Source: DASPOJ01 sp050014395 | GTDB lineage: Bacteria > Acidobacteriota > Terriglobia > Acidiferrales > UBA7541 | Direction: 5' to 3' | DNA: 64,000 nt | Assembly: GCA_050014395.1 (NCBI GenBank) | Contig: JBEKDK010000016.1 | Span: 10,467-74,466 of the forward strand | Part shown: piece by piece, positions 42,334-50,096 of the stretch | Position numbering within the stretch: position 1 is the first letter of the stretch | Layout: the number at the start of each line of letters is the position of its first letter | The notes under the pieces: model-generated | Databases searched by the model: none | Told to the model about the DNA's origin: nothing | Seen by the model: only the letters and a program-made list of their open reading frames with translations | Position numbers and translations under genes: made by a program

Positions 42334-43332
42334 TTAGTTGGTGACGACAATCGGCGCGGGCAGAAAACATAAGACGAACATCGCGAGCGCAACGATCGAC
42401 CACGCCATGCGGCGGGCGCCGAGCGGCTGCCAGGGATTGATTAGCGGCGGATGGCGGAACCTCAGCGCGAGCAACAGCACGGCCCACGCCAGCCATCCCC
42501 ACCAAAACCAAATCGCGAGCGGTACCAGTGCCAGCGCCACGGCCAGCGAGATGCGCGCGTGCCGCCGCGCATCCAGCGAGTAGAGAATGTGCCCGCCATC
42601 GAGTTGGCCCGCGGGAATTAAATTGAGCGACGTCGCGAACAATCCTACCCACGCGGCGCGCGCGATGGGATGAAGCAGGACGTCTCCCGACTTCACGCCC
42701 GGCTTCAGCCACGCCAACAAGAATCGTAGCGCCAGTGGATCGCCGAAATGGATCGCGGCGCTGGACGCGACGCCGGGAATTACTTTGGAATGCGCAATGC
42801 CGAAGGCCAGCGCCGGAATCGCCAGACAAAACCCGACGAACGGACCAGAGATGCCGACATCGAACAGCGCGCCGCGCGTCGGGATCGGCGAGCGAATGCG
42901 AATGAAGGCGCCGAGCGTGCCGATCAAAGTGGGCGCGGGGATGAAGTAGGGATAACTCGCGTCGATGCCGTAAGCGCGGCAGGCAAAAAAATGGCCAAGC
43001 TCGTGCGCCAGCAAAATTCCGAGCAGCGTGAACGCAAATGGAATTCCCGGCGCGAGAAGACTGGGGTGCGCGAGAAGTTTCAGATACAGCGAAAAGAATT
43101 CGCCGAAGTCGGGACTCTCACCCACGGCGTAGGCGCGCGCAAATTGCACGCCGACGGCGAGCGTCGAAACCAGCGTCAGCAGAAATAGCAGAAGGGCGAC
43201 TGCGAATTGCTTGTGATGCGGGGCGCGCGGGCCCACTTCCAAGTAAGGTGGTGCGGGCACGGGCGCAGGCGGCGGCCACACGCGGGTCCAAACCTCGACT
43301 GGAATTTTGATGTGGTCGTTTTCGTGATTCAT
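42334..43332 (-). CDS. site-2 protease-type membrane metalloprotease (M50 family)
   Basis: 332 residues with about seven membrane helices. The zinc site HELGH appears in GILLAHELGHFFACR and the second metal ligand in SLNLIPAGQLDGGHIL, both in the expected order. This matches M50 proteins that cleave substrates inside the membrane or process regulators. A proline-rich N-terminal cytoplasmic stretch (about 1-40) precedes the first helix. The substrate is unknown. It is convergent with priA, with 15 nt between stops. The HU gene lies upstream on the same strand, 84 nt away. Confidence 0.9.
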   Translation of the reverse strand: MNHENDHIKIPVEVWTRVWPPPAPVPAPPYLEVGPRAPHHKQFAVALLLFLLTLVSTLAVGVQFARAYAVGESPDFGEFFSLYLKLLAHPSLLAPGIPFAFTLLGILLAHELGHFFACRAYGIDASYPYFIPAPTLIGTLGAFIRIRSPIPTRGALFDVGISGPFVGFCLAIPALAFGIAHSKVIPGVASSAAIHFGDPLALRFLLAWLKPGVKSGDVLLHPIARAAWVGLFATSLNLIPAGQLDGGHILYSLDARRHARISLAVALALVPLAIWFWWGWLAWAVLLLALRFRHPPLINPWQPLGARRMAWSIVALAMFVLCFLPAPIVVTN

Positions 43333-43416
43333 GGACTTGCGCGCGAGAATCGGCGGAAGGCTCTGGCTCGAGCCGACTCAAATTTCGCAAACGTTTCGGA
43401 GAACGGCAAGCGCGGT

Positions 43417-43686
43417 CTATACCAGCTCCTGCAATTCCTTGCCGGGCTTGAAGCGCACGGCCTTGCCAGGGGGGATGCTGACTTCCTGGCCGGTACGCGG
43501 GTTGCGGCCGATGCCCGTCTTGCGCGGCTTGACGCCGAAGACGCCGAATCTGCGCAGCTCAATTCGCTCGCCGCGGCCCAGGGCTTTTTTCATCGCGTCG
43601 AAAACAGTTTCAACGGCTTGTTCGGCCCGCGTGCGGCTCACACCGGTCTTATTGACCACAGCGTTGACGATATCGAGCTTGATCAT
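43417..43686 (-). CDS. hup: HU/IHF-family DNA-binding protein
   Basis: 89 residues, the standard HU size. Visible are MIKLDIVNAVVNKTGVSRTRAEQAVE, the core IELRRFGVFGVKPRKTGIGRNPRTGQE, which is the DNA-bending arm with its RNPRTG tip, and VRFKPGKELQELV. HU binds and bends DNA as a dimer; the HU versus IHF choice is not clear from motif alone. GGAGGGAG lies just before ATG 43686, and a near-consensus promoter is at 43717-43745. Confidence 0.93.
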   Translation of the reverse strand: MIKLDIVNAVVNKTGVSRTRAEQAVETVFDAMKKALGRGERIELRRFGVFGVKPRKTGIGRNPRTGQEVSIPPGKAVRFKPGKELQELV

Positions 43687-43716
43687 GGCTCCCTCCGGCT
43701 TGGGAAACGGAAGCCT

Positions 43717-43745
43717 ATGCTAGACAGGAGGTTGCGGGTTGTCAA
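43717..43745 (-). promoter_or_regulatory. promoter of the HU gene
   Basis: Minus strand: TTGACA (43745-43740), 17-nt spacer, TAGCAT (43722-43717). The predicted start gives a short leader of about 25 nt with a strong ribosome site. Confidence 0.68.
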
Positions 43746-43948
43746 GGCAATGCGGTGGCCAGCGAACTGGACCGCCCCCGGCGCTGGGATCGAACTGCAC
43801 GGAGCGAATTGCTGTGGTAAGATGCGCTTCCTTCGAAGATGGCGGGCGCGCGGCAAGCCGGGACAATTTCCGGTGGCCACGACGAAGAGAACCACAAAGG
43901 CGATAAATTCGCGCACGCCGAAATCAGGAAAGCACACGGGAGGCACGC

Positions 43949-44503
43949 ATGTCGGTCAAGCCCGACCGCTGGATTCGCCGCATGGCGCTTGAGCACAAGA
44001 TGATCGAGCCGTTCGAGGATCGCCAGGTGCGCGACGGCGTGATCAGTTACGGCGTATCGAGCTATGGCTACGACATCCGCGTGGCCGACGAATTCCGCAT
44101 TTTCACGAATGTGAACTCGACGATCGTGGACCCGAAGAATTTCGATCCGAAATCTTTCGTGGAGTTTCGCGGCTCCGTTTGCATCATTCCGCCGAATTCG
44201 TTCGCGCTGGGACGCTCCGTGGAATATTTTCGCATCCCGCGCAACGTGCTGACGATTTGCGTGGGCAAGTCCACCTACGCGCGCTGCGGAATCATCGTCA
44301 ATGTCACGCCGTTCGAGCCGGAGTGGGAAGGCTTCGTGACGCTCGAAATCAGCAACACCACTCCCCTGCCCGCCAAAATTTATGCCAACGAAGGCCTGTG
44401 CCAGGTGATCTTTTTCGCCTCCGATGAAGAGTGCGAAGTGTCGTACAAAGATAAAAAGGGCAAATACCAATCGCAGCAAGGAATCGTCCTGCCGCGATTG
44501 TAG
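43949..44503 (+). CDS. dcd: dCTP deaminase
   Basis: Dcd converts dCTP to dUTP (some also hydrolyse to dUMP) for thymidylate synthesis. The 184-residue trimer-fold protein shows GVSSYGYDIRVADEFRIF, IPPNSFALGRSVEYFRIPRNVL, KSTYARCGIIVNVTPFEPEW, the catalytic glutamate in FVTLEISNTTPLPAKIYANEG, and the tail KGKYQSQQGIVLPRL. ATG 43949 is the natural start. It is convergent with the ADOP permease gene. Which product form it makes is not decided by the sequence seen. Confidence 0.95.
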   Translation: MSVKPDRWIRRMALEHKMIEPFEDRQVRDGVISYGVSSYGYDIRVADEFRIFTNVNSTIVDPKNFDPKSFVEFRGSVCIIPPNSFALGRSVEYFRIPRNVLTICVGKSTYARCGIIVNVTPFEPEWEGFVTLEISNTTPLPAKIYANEGLCQVIFFASDEECEVSYKDKKGKYQSQQGIVLPRL

Positions 44504-44546
44504 CGCGCGACTTCCCGCGCGTGGCAAGCCACAACGGCCACCGCCC

Positions 44547-47207
44547 TTATTCGTAACGCAACGCCGCCAACGGATCCATGCACATCGCGCGACGCGCTGG
44601 GACGTAGCATGCCAGCATGGCGATCCCCGCAAGAGCCAATGTGCCGACACAGAAGATCAAAAGGTCCGTCGCGCCCACACCGAAGAGCAAACTTGCAAGA
44701 AGCTTGGCAAGCGCTAAAGCCGCGGGCAAGCCAATTAGGACTCCAATGCCCGTGAGAATCGCTCCACGCCTGAGGAGCATTGCGAGAACATCGCGCCGCT
44801 CGGCGCCGAGGGCCATGCGGATGCCGATTTCGTGCGTCCGCTCAGCGACCGCGTAAGCCATCACTCCGTAAACTCCCAGTGCGGCGAGAAGCAAGGCCAT
44901 CGCCCCCATCACCGACAGCATCACCGCGACATACGACAACCCGATCACGGAATCGTGAATCACTTTCGCTTCGGTGGCGATGTCGAAAACAGGTTGATCC
45001 GGATCGACGCTCGCAATTTGGCTTCGGATGGCAGGGACGAGCGTCATCGGGTCGCCAGCACTGCGCACTACGAAGTACGAATACGACCGCGGAACCTGCT
45101 GATACGGCATGTAAATAGCCGGGCGATCGACGCAAGTAGTCCATACGTACTGCATTTGCCCGACGACTCCCACGATCGTGGCCCAAGGATCATCCGAATC
45201 ATCGTGACCTTGTTTGATCCGTTGCCCAAGCGGGTCTTCTCCGGGGAAGTAGCGACGCGCAAAATCTTCGCTGATAATCGCGACCGGCGGCGCGCCCTGA
45301 CCATCCTGGTCGGCGAATTCCCGGCCCGCGCGCAACGAAAGATTCATGGTGCGGAAGAAATCGCGGCCCACGCTTTGTACATAAGCTTCCTGGAATTCTC
45401 CCGGTTGTATGGGCTTGCCCTGAATGCTAAAAGCGTGGGATCCGAAACAATCGCAATAAGGGAGTCCGGTCGCTACTGTGGCGGAACGAACCTCCGGAAG
45501 CGCTTGGAGGCGCGCCAGGGACTGGTCATAGAATGCCGCGCGCTGCGGCGCGAGTTTGTATTTCGATTCGGGAAGCTGAATGCGTAGTGTCAGCAACGCT
45601 TCGGGGCGGAGAGTGCGCTGGACTTGAAAAAGTTCACGCACTCCCTTGGTCATCAAGCCGGCGCCGATCATAAGCACGAGGGAGAGTGCCACTTCCGCGA
45701 TCACGAATGCGTCGCGCAGGCGATGGCGGGCCCGCCCCGCAGTTGCGCCGCGTCCCCCTTCCTTCAATTGCTCGACGATTCCGGGCATCGAAATTCTGAG
45801 CGCCGGCGCAATTCCCGCAAGGATGCCCGCGAACAAGGCAATTCCAAGGGAGAAGAAAAGCGTCCACTTATCGATGTGAATCGTACGCCAGAACGGAAGA
45901 TATCTTTCGACTTCCGCGGGCATGGCTCCGACTATCAAGTGAAGCTGCCATTGAGCTAGCACCAAACCGAATACACACCCACCAAGACCGAGTAACACGC
46001 TTTCCATTAAGAGCAAGCGGACCATTCGCCAGCGGCTAGCCCCCATGGCCATGCGCACGGCAATCTCTTTCCTTCGTGCCGTCGAACGGGCCAGCAACAA
46101 ATTGGCCACATTCGCGCAAACGATGAGCAGAATAAACATCGCCGCTACCAGAGATATCCGGCTGTACTCCTTGCCAAGGGACCCACCCACGAATTCCGTG
46201 ACAGGAATCACGCGCACTCCCCAGCCCTTGTCGAACGCCGGATATTCTTGTGCCAGACGCTCCGCGATTGCCGACATTTCCGCCTGCGCCTCCGCCAGCG
46301 TCGCGCCAGGCTTGAGACGCGTAACGATGCTTAGGAAATGATCGTCGCGGATGTTTTTCTCTTTTTCGTCCATGGCCATCGGAAGCCAGAGCTGTGCGCC
46401 ATAAGGCGGAAACCGGAAGTCGTCACCCATTACTCCGACGATTGTGATGGTTCTGCCGTCGAGCTGAATCGTCTTGCCCACTACGCCCGGGTCCCCGCCG
46501 AAACTGCTCTTCCACAGCCCGTAACTCAGGACGGCTTCCTGATCTCGTCCAGGCTGGTCTTCTTCACGACGAAACGTGCGCCCGAGAATGGGCTGGACTT
46601 CGAGCGTTGGGAAGAAATCCGAGGAGACGCGATATGCCGTGAGTTTTTGCGGGACGCCCGCACCGGTCATGCTGATGTCCGCTCCTGAAAACACGGCCAT
46701 GGGATCGAAGGAGTGGCTACGCCGGCTCCAATCAAAGAAGTCGGCGGGAGCAACTTGGTTGTGCATGAGCGGAGATTGGCCCGGAAACAAGCTCATGACC
46801 ATCACGACGCGATCAAGTCCAGGAAATGAAACCGGCCTCCAAAGAAAAACGCTCGCAACACTGAACGTCGCCGTGTTGGCGCCGATGCCGAGCGCGAGCG
46901 TAAGTATGGCGGCTGCGGTGAATCCTGGGCTCTTCCGCAGCGTACGCGCGCTGAAGCGCGCGTCCGCTATAAGCGATTCCAACAATGGCAGACCACGATG
47001 ATCGCGCACCGCCTCCTTGGTCTGCTCCACGCCGCCCAGCGCGATTCTTGCCGCGCGCCGCGCTTCCTCACGTGGCATCCCGCGCTGCACGTTTTCTTCG
47101 GCCATCATTTCCAGATGAGCCTGAAGTTCTTCGTCCAGCTCTGCATCCATCTGCCGCTTGGAAAACAGCTCTCGAATTCGCCGGATTATCACCCGTAGCC
47201 AGGTCAC
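44547..47207 (-). CDS. ADOP-type ABC permease (MacB/FtsX-like)
   Basis: 886 residues. An N-terminal cytoplasmic helix domain (RIRELFSKRQMDAELDEELQ to about 70) is characteristic of acidobacterial duplicated orphaned permeases. Two FtsX/MacB cassettes follow, each with a periplasmic domain after its first helix (ILTLALGIGANTATFSVAS, then VAEVALSLVLMIGAGLM). The end is YVPARRAMCMDPLAALRYE. No ATPase is fused or adjacent. The role may be peptide or lipoprotein export or tolerance, but is not established. The start is GTG 47207, a few bases after the padR stop, so the two are co-expressed. The padR-permease pair is a recurrent arrangement in this phylum. Confidence 0.9.
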   Translation of the reverse strand: MTWLRVIIRRIRELFSKRQMDAELDEELQAHLEMMAEENVQRGMPREEARRAARIALGGVEQTKEAVRDHRGLPLLESLIADARFSARTLRKSPGFTAAAILTLALGIGANTATFSVASVFLWRPVSFPGLDRVVMVMSLFPGQSPLMHNQVAPADFFDWSRRSHSFDPMAVFSGADISMTGAGVPQKLTAYRVSSDFFPTLEVQPILGRTFRREEDQPGRDQEAVLSYGLWKSSFGGDPGVVGKTIQLDGRTITIVGVMGDDFRFPPYGAQLWLPMAMDEKEKNIRDDHFLSIVTRLKPGATLAEAQAEMSAIAERLAQEYPAFDKGWGVRVIPVTEFVGGSLGKEYSRISLVAAMFILLIVCANVANLLLARSTARRKEIAVRMAMGASRWRMVRLLLMESVLLGLGGCVFGLVLAQWQLHLIVGAMPAEVERYLPFWRTIHIDKWTLFFSLGIALFAGILAGIAPALRISMPGIVEQLKEGGRGATAGRARHRLRDAFVIAEVALSLVLMIGAGLMTKGVRELFQVQRTLRPEALLTLRIQLPESKYKLAPQRAAFYDQSLARLQALPEVRSATVATGLPYCDCFGSHAFSIQGKPIQPGEFQEAYVQSVGRDFFRTMNLSLRAGREFADQDGQGAPPVAIISEDFARRYFPGEDPLGQRIKQGHDDSDDPWATIVGVVGQMQYVWTTCVDRPAIYMPYQQVPRSYSYFVVRSAGDPMTLVPAIRSQIASVDPDQPVFDIATEAKVIHDSVIGLSYVAVMLSVMGAMALLLAALGVYGVMAYAVAERTHEIGIRMALGAERRDVLAMLLRRGAILTGIGVLIGLPAALALAKLLASLLFGVGATDLLIFCVGTLALAGIAMLACYVPARRAMCMDPLAALRYE

Positions 47208-47210
47208 GAT

Positions 47211-47558
47211 TCATGCCTCCCCGGCGCCTTGCAATAGGCGCGCGATGACGGAGGCCATGCGCTCCCAGCTCTGCGTTTCGACAGCGAGCTGCTTACGTCC
47301 CGTTTTCGTCAGCGAATAAAATCGCGCGCGACGATTGTTCGCGGAAACGCCCCAGCTCGATGAAATCCACCCGCGCTGCGCCAGGCGTACGAGCGCCGGG
47401 TACAGTGTTCCCTGATTCAATTGAAGCGCAGCGCCGGACACCTGTTCGATGCGCCGCGCGATGCCAAACCCGTGCAGAGGCCCGAGCGCGTCCAGCGTCT
47501 TCAGCACTAGAAGGTCGAGCGTTCCTTGCAGAATTTCCGTGCGCGCGTTGGAGGTCAT
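47211..47558 (-). CDS. PadR-family transcriptional regulator
   Basis: 115 residues. A winged helix includes EILQGTLDLLVLKTLDALGPLHGFGIARRIEQVS and LQLNQGTLYPALVRLAQRGWI, followed by the wing (RRARFYSLTKTGRKQL) and a C-terminal dimerisation helix. This is the short PadR-s1 form usually paired with ADOP permeases. ATG 47558 is chosen because AGGAGA lies six bases upstream; 37 further codons upstream lie over the promoter. It probably represses its own promoter and the permease gene; an inverted repeat over the -35 is a good operator candidate. The inducer is unknown. Confidence 0.9.
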   Translation of the reverse strand: MTSNARTEILQGTLDLLVLKTLDALGPLHGFGIARRIEQVSGAALQLNQGTLYPALVRLAQRGWISSSWGVSANNRRARFYSLTKTGRKQLAVETQSWERMASVIARLLQGAGEA

Positions 47559-47578
47559 GCGGGCTCTCCTGTAGGAAA

Positions 47579-47620
47579 TCAACAGGAGCATATGCCGCGC
47601 CCTGTTGAATGTCAACAGGA
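47579..47620 (-). promoter_or_regulatory. padR promoter with overlapping inverted-repeat operator
   Basis: Minus strand: TTGACA (47615-47610), 17-nt spacer, TATGCT (47592-47587). The -35 lies inside CTGTTGACATTCAACAG (47618-47602), a perfect 7-bp inverted repeat around ATG. The half-site TCCTGTTGA recurs downstream of the -10 (47587-47579). Binding of a PadR dimer at both should block polymerase, giving autoregulation of padR and the permease gene. Confidence 0.65.
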
Positions 47621-47649
47621 AATGCAGCGGCGCTCGCGAGAACCAGGTT

Positions 47650-48339
47650 TTAGTTTTGGCTGGCGGCAATGCCTACGCTGCGGAAGCCGTCGAGAGGACC
47701 GGGTTCGGAGGCCTGCTGAGCGCGTGCGAAATCCGCGGCGTGGCCCCAGCGGCCGGCGAAAACAAAATGCTCGAGCGGATGGCGCTCACGCGGCTTGCGT
47801 GCGCCCGCCGCGGAGTCGGCTGCAACATCGGCCGGATAGCCTAGGGCAATCACTGCAACCGGCTCCCAGCCTTCGGGAATGCCGAGTTTCTCGCGGGCGG
47901 CGCGCGGATCGAAGCCGCCCATCGGGCCGGCGACCAATCCCAACGCCGTGGCCTGCGTCAAAAGATTCGCGGTGGCCAAGCCAACGTCATGCCAGGCGTG
48001 GCGATTCGGCGCGCCGTTGTGCGGATAGGCCGCGCGCGCCACGGTGACGATCAGGACCGGCGCGTTGGCGGCCCAGCGGCGGTTGATGTCCATCAGCGTG
48101 CTGGCGATCGCGTCGTGCTGCGCTGATTGCTCTTTCGTGGCCACCACGAACGCCCAGGGCTGCGCGTTGTACGAGGAGGGCGCCCAGCGCGCGGCCTCGA
48201 GGACGCTGCGCAGCGTGGCCGGCGCGACGGCGCGCGGCGAGAACGCCCGAGAGCTTTCTCTACGTGCGAGAACATCGTGGATCGGGAGCTCTGCTTCCAT
48301 CACATTCGGCGTGCTTGGATTGCTATGCGTGGTGTTCAT
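47650..48339 (-). CDS. nitroreductase-family flavoprotein
   Basis: 229 residues with an FMN-binding opening (ARRESSRAFSPRAVAPATL), EAARWAPSSYNAQPW, GLATANLLTQATALGLVAGPMGGF and the closing ALGYPADVA. Such enzymes reduce nitro compounds, quinones or enones with NAD(P)H. The start is ATG 48339 behind GGAGAA. The MarR gene lies 82 nt upstream and a matching palindrome sits in the gap, so the regulator probably controls this gene in response to an electrophile. The true physiological substrate is unknown. Confidence 0.9.
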   Translation of the reverse strand: MNTTHSNPSTPNVMEAELPIHDVLARRESSRAFSPRAVAPATLRSVLEAARWAPSSYNAQPWAFVVATKEQSAQHDAIASTLMDINRRWAANAPVLIVTVARAAYPHNGAPNRHAWHDVGLATANLLTQATALGLVAGPMGGFDPRAAREKLGIPEGWEPVAVIALGYPADVAADSAAGARKPRERHPLEHFVFAGRWGHAADFARAQQASEPGPLDGFRSVGIAASQN

Positions 48340-48391
48340 CGTGTTTCTCCTTGCGGCCCGGGCCGCGGCAAAATGCGCCTCGTGCCGTTGT

Positions 48392-48403
48392 TCGTTATAA
48401 CGA
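48392..48403. promoter_or_regulatory. palindromic operator before the nitroreductase gene
   Basis: TCGTTATAACGA is a perfect 12-bp palindrome, 53 nt upstream of the nitroreductase start. It shares TCGTT and AACGA with the site inside the marR promoter (48986-48997), differing only in the two central bases (TA versus GC). It also contains a TATAAC that could serve as a -10. Confidence 0.6.
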
Positions 48404-48421
48404 CTATTTGTGCCAAAAAAA

Positions 48422-48970
48422 TCATGCCCCTGCCTTGGAGGAACCGGCCGCCTTCGTGCAGGCCGGCAATTCCCATTTCGCCCTCAGATTCGCGAGAAGC
48501 TTTGCCAGTTCCCCCAATTGATCGGCGGGAATCGCCGCGAACTGCCGCTTGTGCAACGCGCACAGTGGCGCATCCAATTCGCTCAAAACTTGCAGGCCCT
48601 CGGCGGTGATGCGCGTTTTCACGACGCGGCGATCTTCCTGCTGCCGCTCGCGTGCGATCAGGCCGCGCGTCTCCAGGCGATCGAGCAAGCGCGTGATGTC
48701 AGGATCGTGAGTGATCATCCGGCCGCCCACTTCCCCACAGGCCAAGCCGGCTGCGCCCGCGCCGCGCAGGATCCGCAGGACGTTGAACTGCGAATTGGAA
48801 AGATCGAACGGTTTCAGAATCTCCTCAGCATCGCGCACGAGCGCTCCGTTCAAACGCAGCAGGTCTAAGAACACTTGCTGTTCCAGCGACGCGGCGTGCG
48901 CAGGCGTGGCTGCGCGTGTAGCGGTCGCCTTCCGTGAACCAGTTGCTCGCGAACTCATTGCGCGTGTCAT
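48422..48970 (-). CDS. MarR-family transcriptional regulator
   Basis: 182 residues. A basic N-terminal tail (about 1-30) leads to the MarR winged helix: LSNSQFNVLRILRGAGAAGL, MITHDPDITRLLDRLETRGLIARERQQEDRRVVKTRIT (recognition helix and wing). A C-terminal dimer helix follows, with AAGSSKAGA at the end. The predicted transcription start is near 48972, so ATG 48970 would be leaderless; ATG 48958 is the alternative. A matching palindrome lies between its own -35 and -10 and another before the nitroreductase gene, so it should repress both. The ligand is unknown. Confidence 0.88.
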   Translation of the reverse strand: MTRAMSSRATGSRKATATRAATPAHAASLEQQVFLDLLRLNGALVRDAEEILKPFDLSNSQFNVLRILRGAGAAGLACGEVGGRMITHDPDITRLLDRLETRGLIARERQQEDRRVVKTRITAEGLQVLSELDAPLCALHKRQFAAIPADQLGELAKLLANLRAKWELPACTKAAGSSKAGA

Positions 48971-48978
48971 CGAGCAAG

Positions 48979-49007
48979 ATAATATTCGTTGCAACGATTA
49001 TTGTCAA
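48979..49007 (-). promoter_or_regulatory. marR promoter with operator inside the spacer
   Basis: Minus strand: TTGACA (49007-49002), 17-nt spacer, TATTAT (48984-48979). The palindrome TCGTTGCAACGA (48997-48986) fills the spacer, a classical position for repression. It is the same motif class as the site at 48392-48403. Confidence 0.72.
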
Positions 49008-49015
49008 GAGGAAAG

Positions 49016-49735
49016 TTACGGCTTCTGCGTGGGCCTCATAAGCACTTCACTTACAAAGCTTTGTGGCGCTTGCGTCACGAGCATGGCCACCGCGTGGGCC
49101 ACATCGGCTGGCTGAAGCATCTTCGATAGGTCCTTGCCGGAGTGCGGGCCAAAGTCGGTGTGAACCGAGCCTGGACAGACCACGCTGACGCGGATGCCGA
49201 AGGCGCGAAGGTCCTCCGCGAGGCAAAAGCTGAACCCTTGCAGACCCCACTTGGAGGCGCAATACACGGCGCCATTGGCGAAGGCGTTCTTGCCGGCAAG
49301 CGAGCTGATGTTGATGATGTGACCGCTGCGACGCTCGATCATTCGGGGCGCGACAGCTCGGCAAACCAGGAACACGCCCTTGAGGTTCGTATCCAGGACT
49401 CGGTCCCAATCCTCCTCGCTGGCGTTTTGGCCGGGGCCGAAAAGGCCGATGCCAGCGTTATTGACGACGATGTCCAACGGGCCAAGGGTGCGCTCGACTT
49501 GCGCCACGAGACGCGTCACGTCGTCACCTTTGCCAACGTCCGCGGGCACGGGCAGCACCGCGATGCCTTCATCGCGCAGAATAGCGGCGGATTCTTCCAG
49601 ACGCCGGCGATCGCGCGCGCAGATCGCGACCTTCGCTCCCATCGAGCCGAGCCGCCTCGCAACGGCCAGGCCGATGCCGCGACTGCCTCCGGTTACAAGA
49701 GCAATTTGTCCTGCGAGAGATGCTTGGCTATCCAT
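49016..49735 (-). CDS. short-chain dehydrogenase/reductase
   Basis: 239 residues of a classical SDR: cofactor turn TGGSRGIG, VNNAG at the end of beta 4, and the active-site serine, tyrosine and lysine in INISSLAGKNAF and YCASK. NAD(P)-dependent oxidation or reduction of an alcohol/ketone is expected; the substrate cannot be read. The arginine after TGGS and acidic-free beta 2 suggest NADP preference, weakly. The start is ATG 49735. marR begins 45 nt downstream with its own promoter, so the SDR may be a separate unit. Confidence 0.88.
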   Translation of the reverse strand: MDSQASLAGQIALVTGGSRGIGLAVARRLGSMGAKVAICARDRRRLEESAAILRDEGIAVLPVPADVGKGDDVTRLVAQVERTLGPLDIVVNNAGIGLFGPGQNASEEDWDRVLDTNLKGVFLVCRAVAPRMIERRSGHIINISSLAGKNAFANGAVYCASKWGLQGFSFCLAEDLRAFGIRVSVVCPGSVHTDFGPHSGKDLSKMLQPADVAHAVAMLVTQAPQSFVSEVLMRPTQKP

Positions 49736-49973
49736 TGGAGGCTCCTAGTGATCGAGATCTGAGAATCGAAAGATGTTCGCGAAAATCCATTCGTGCGCGC
49801 TGCCCCGCGCGGCGCGCTTGCGTGTCACAAAAGCCAGTGGAACTTTCGCGGCGACCTTGGTGGCCCCACGACACAAAACGACATCTTATCATCTGCGGGG
49901 TGTGAGACCGACGCTCGGCAAGACAGGTGCGCCGAGGACACTCCAGCAAGTTGCCGCCGAGGACAAAGCGGCC

Positions 49974-50002
49974 TTGCACCGGGAGTGCGGATTCCCTATA
50001 AT
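49974..50002 (+). promoter_or_regulatory. promoter of the TPR-like protein gene
   Basis: TTGCAC (49974-49979), 17-nt spacer, TATAAT (49997-50002). The -10 is a perfect consensus. The leader is about 88 nt. The rest of the 49736-50096 gap, which is divergent from the SDR gene, shows no other element I can name. Confidence 0.68.
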
Positions 50003-50096
50003 TCCGCTTCCCTAATGGGTACGAGGCGCAATCCTGGATTTCGAAGCTTGAAACGGCGGAAGAACGATTCCGCCGCTTAGAGAGTGGGGAGAAAAG

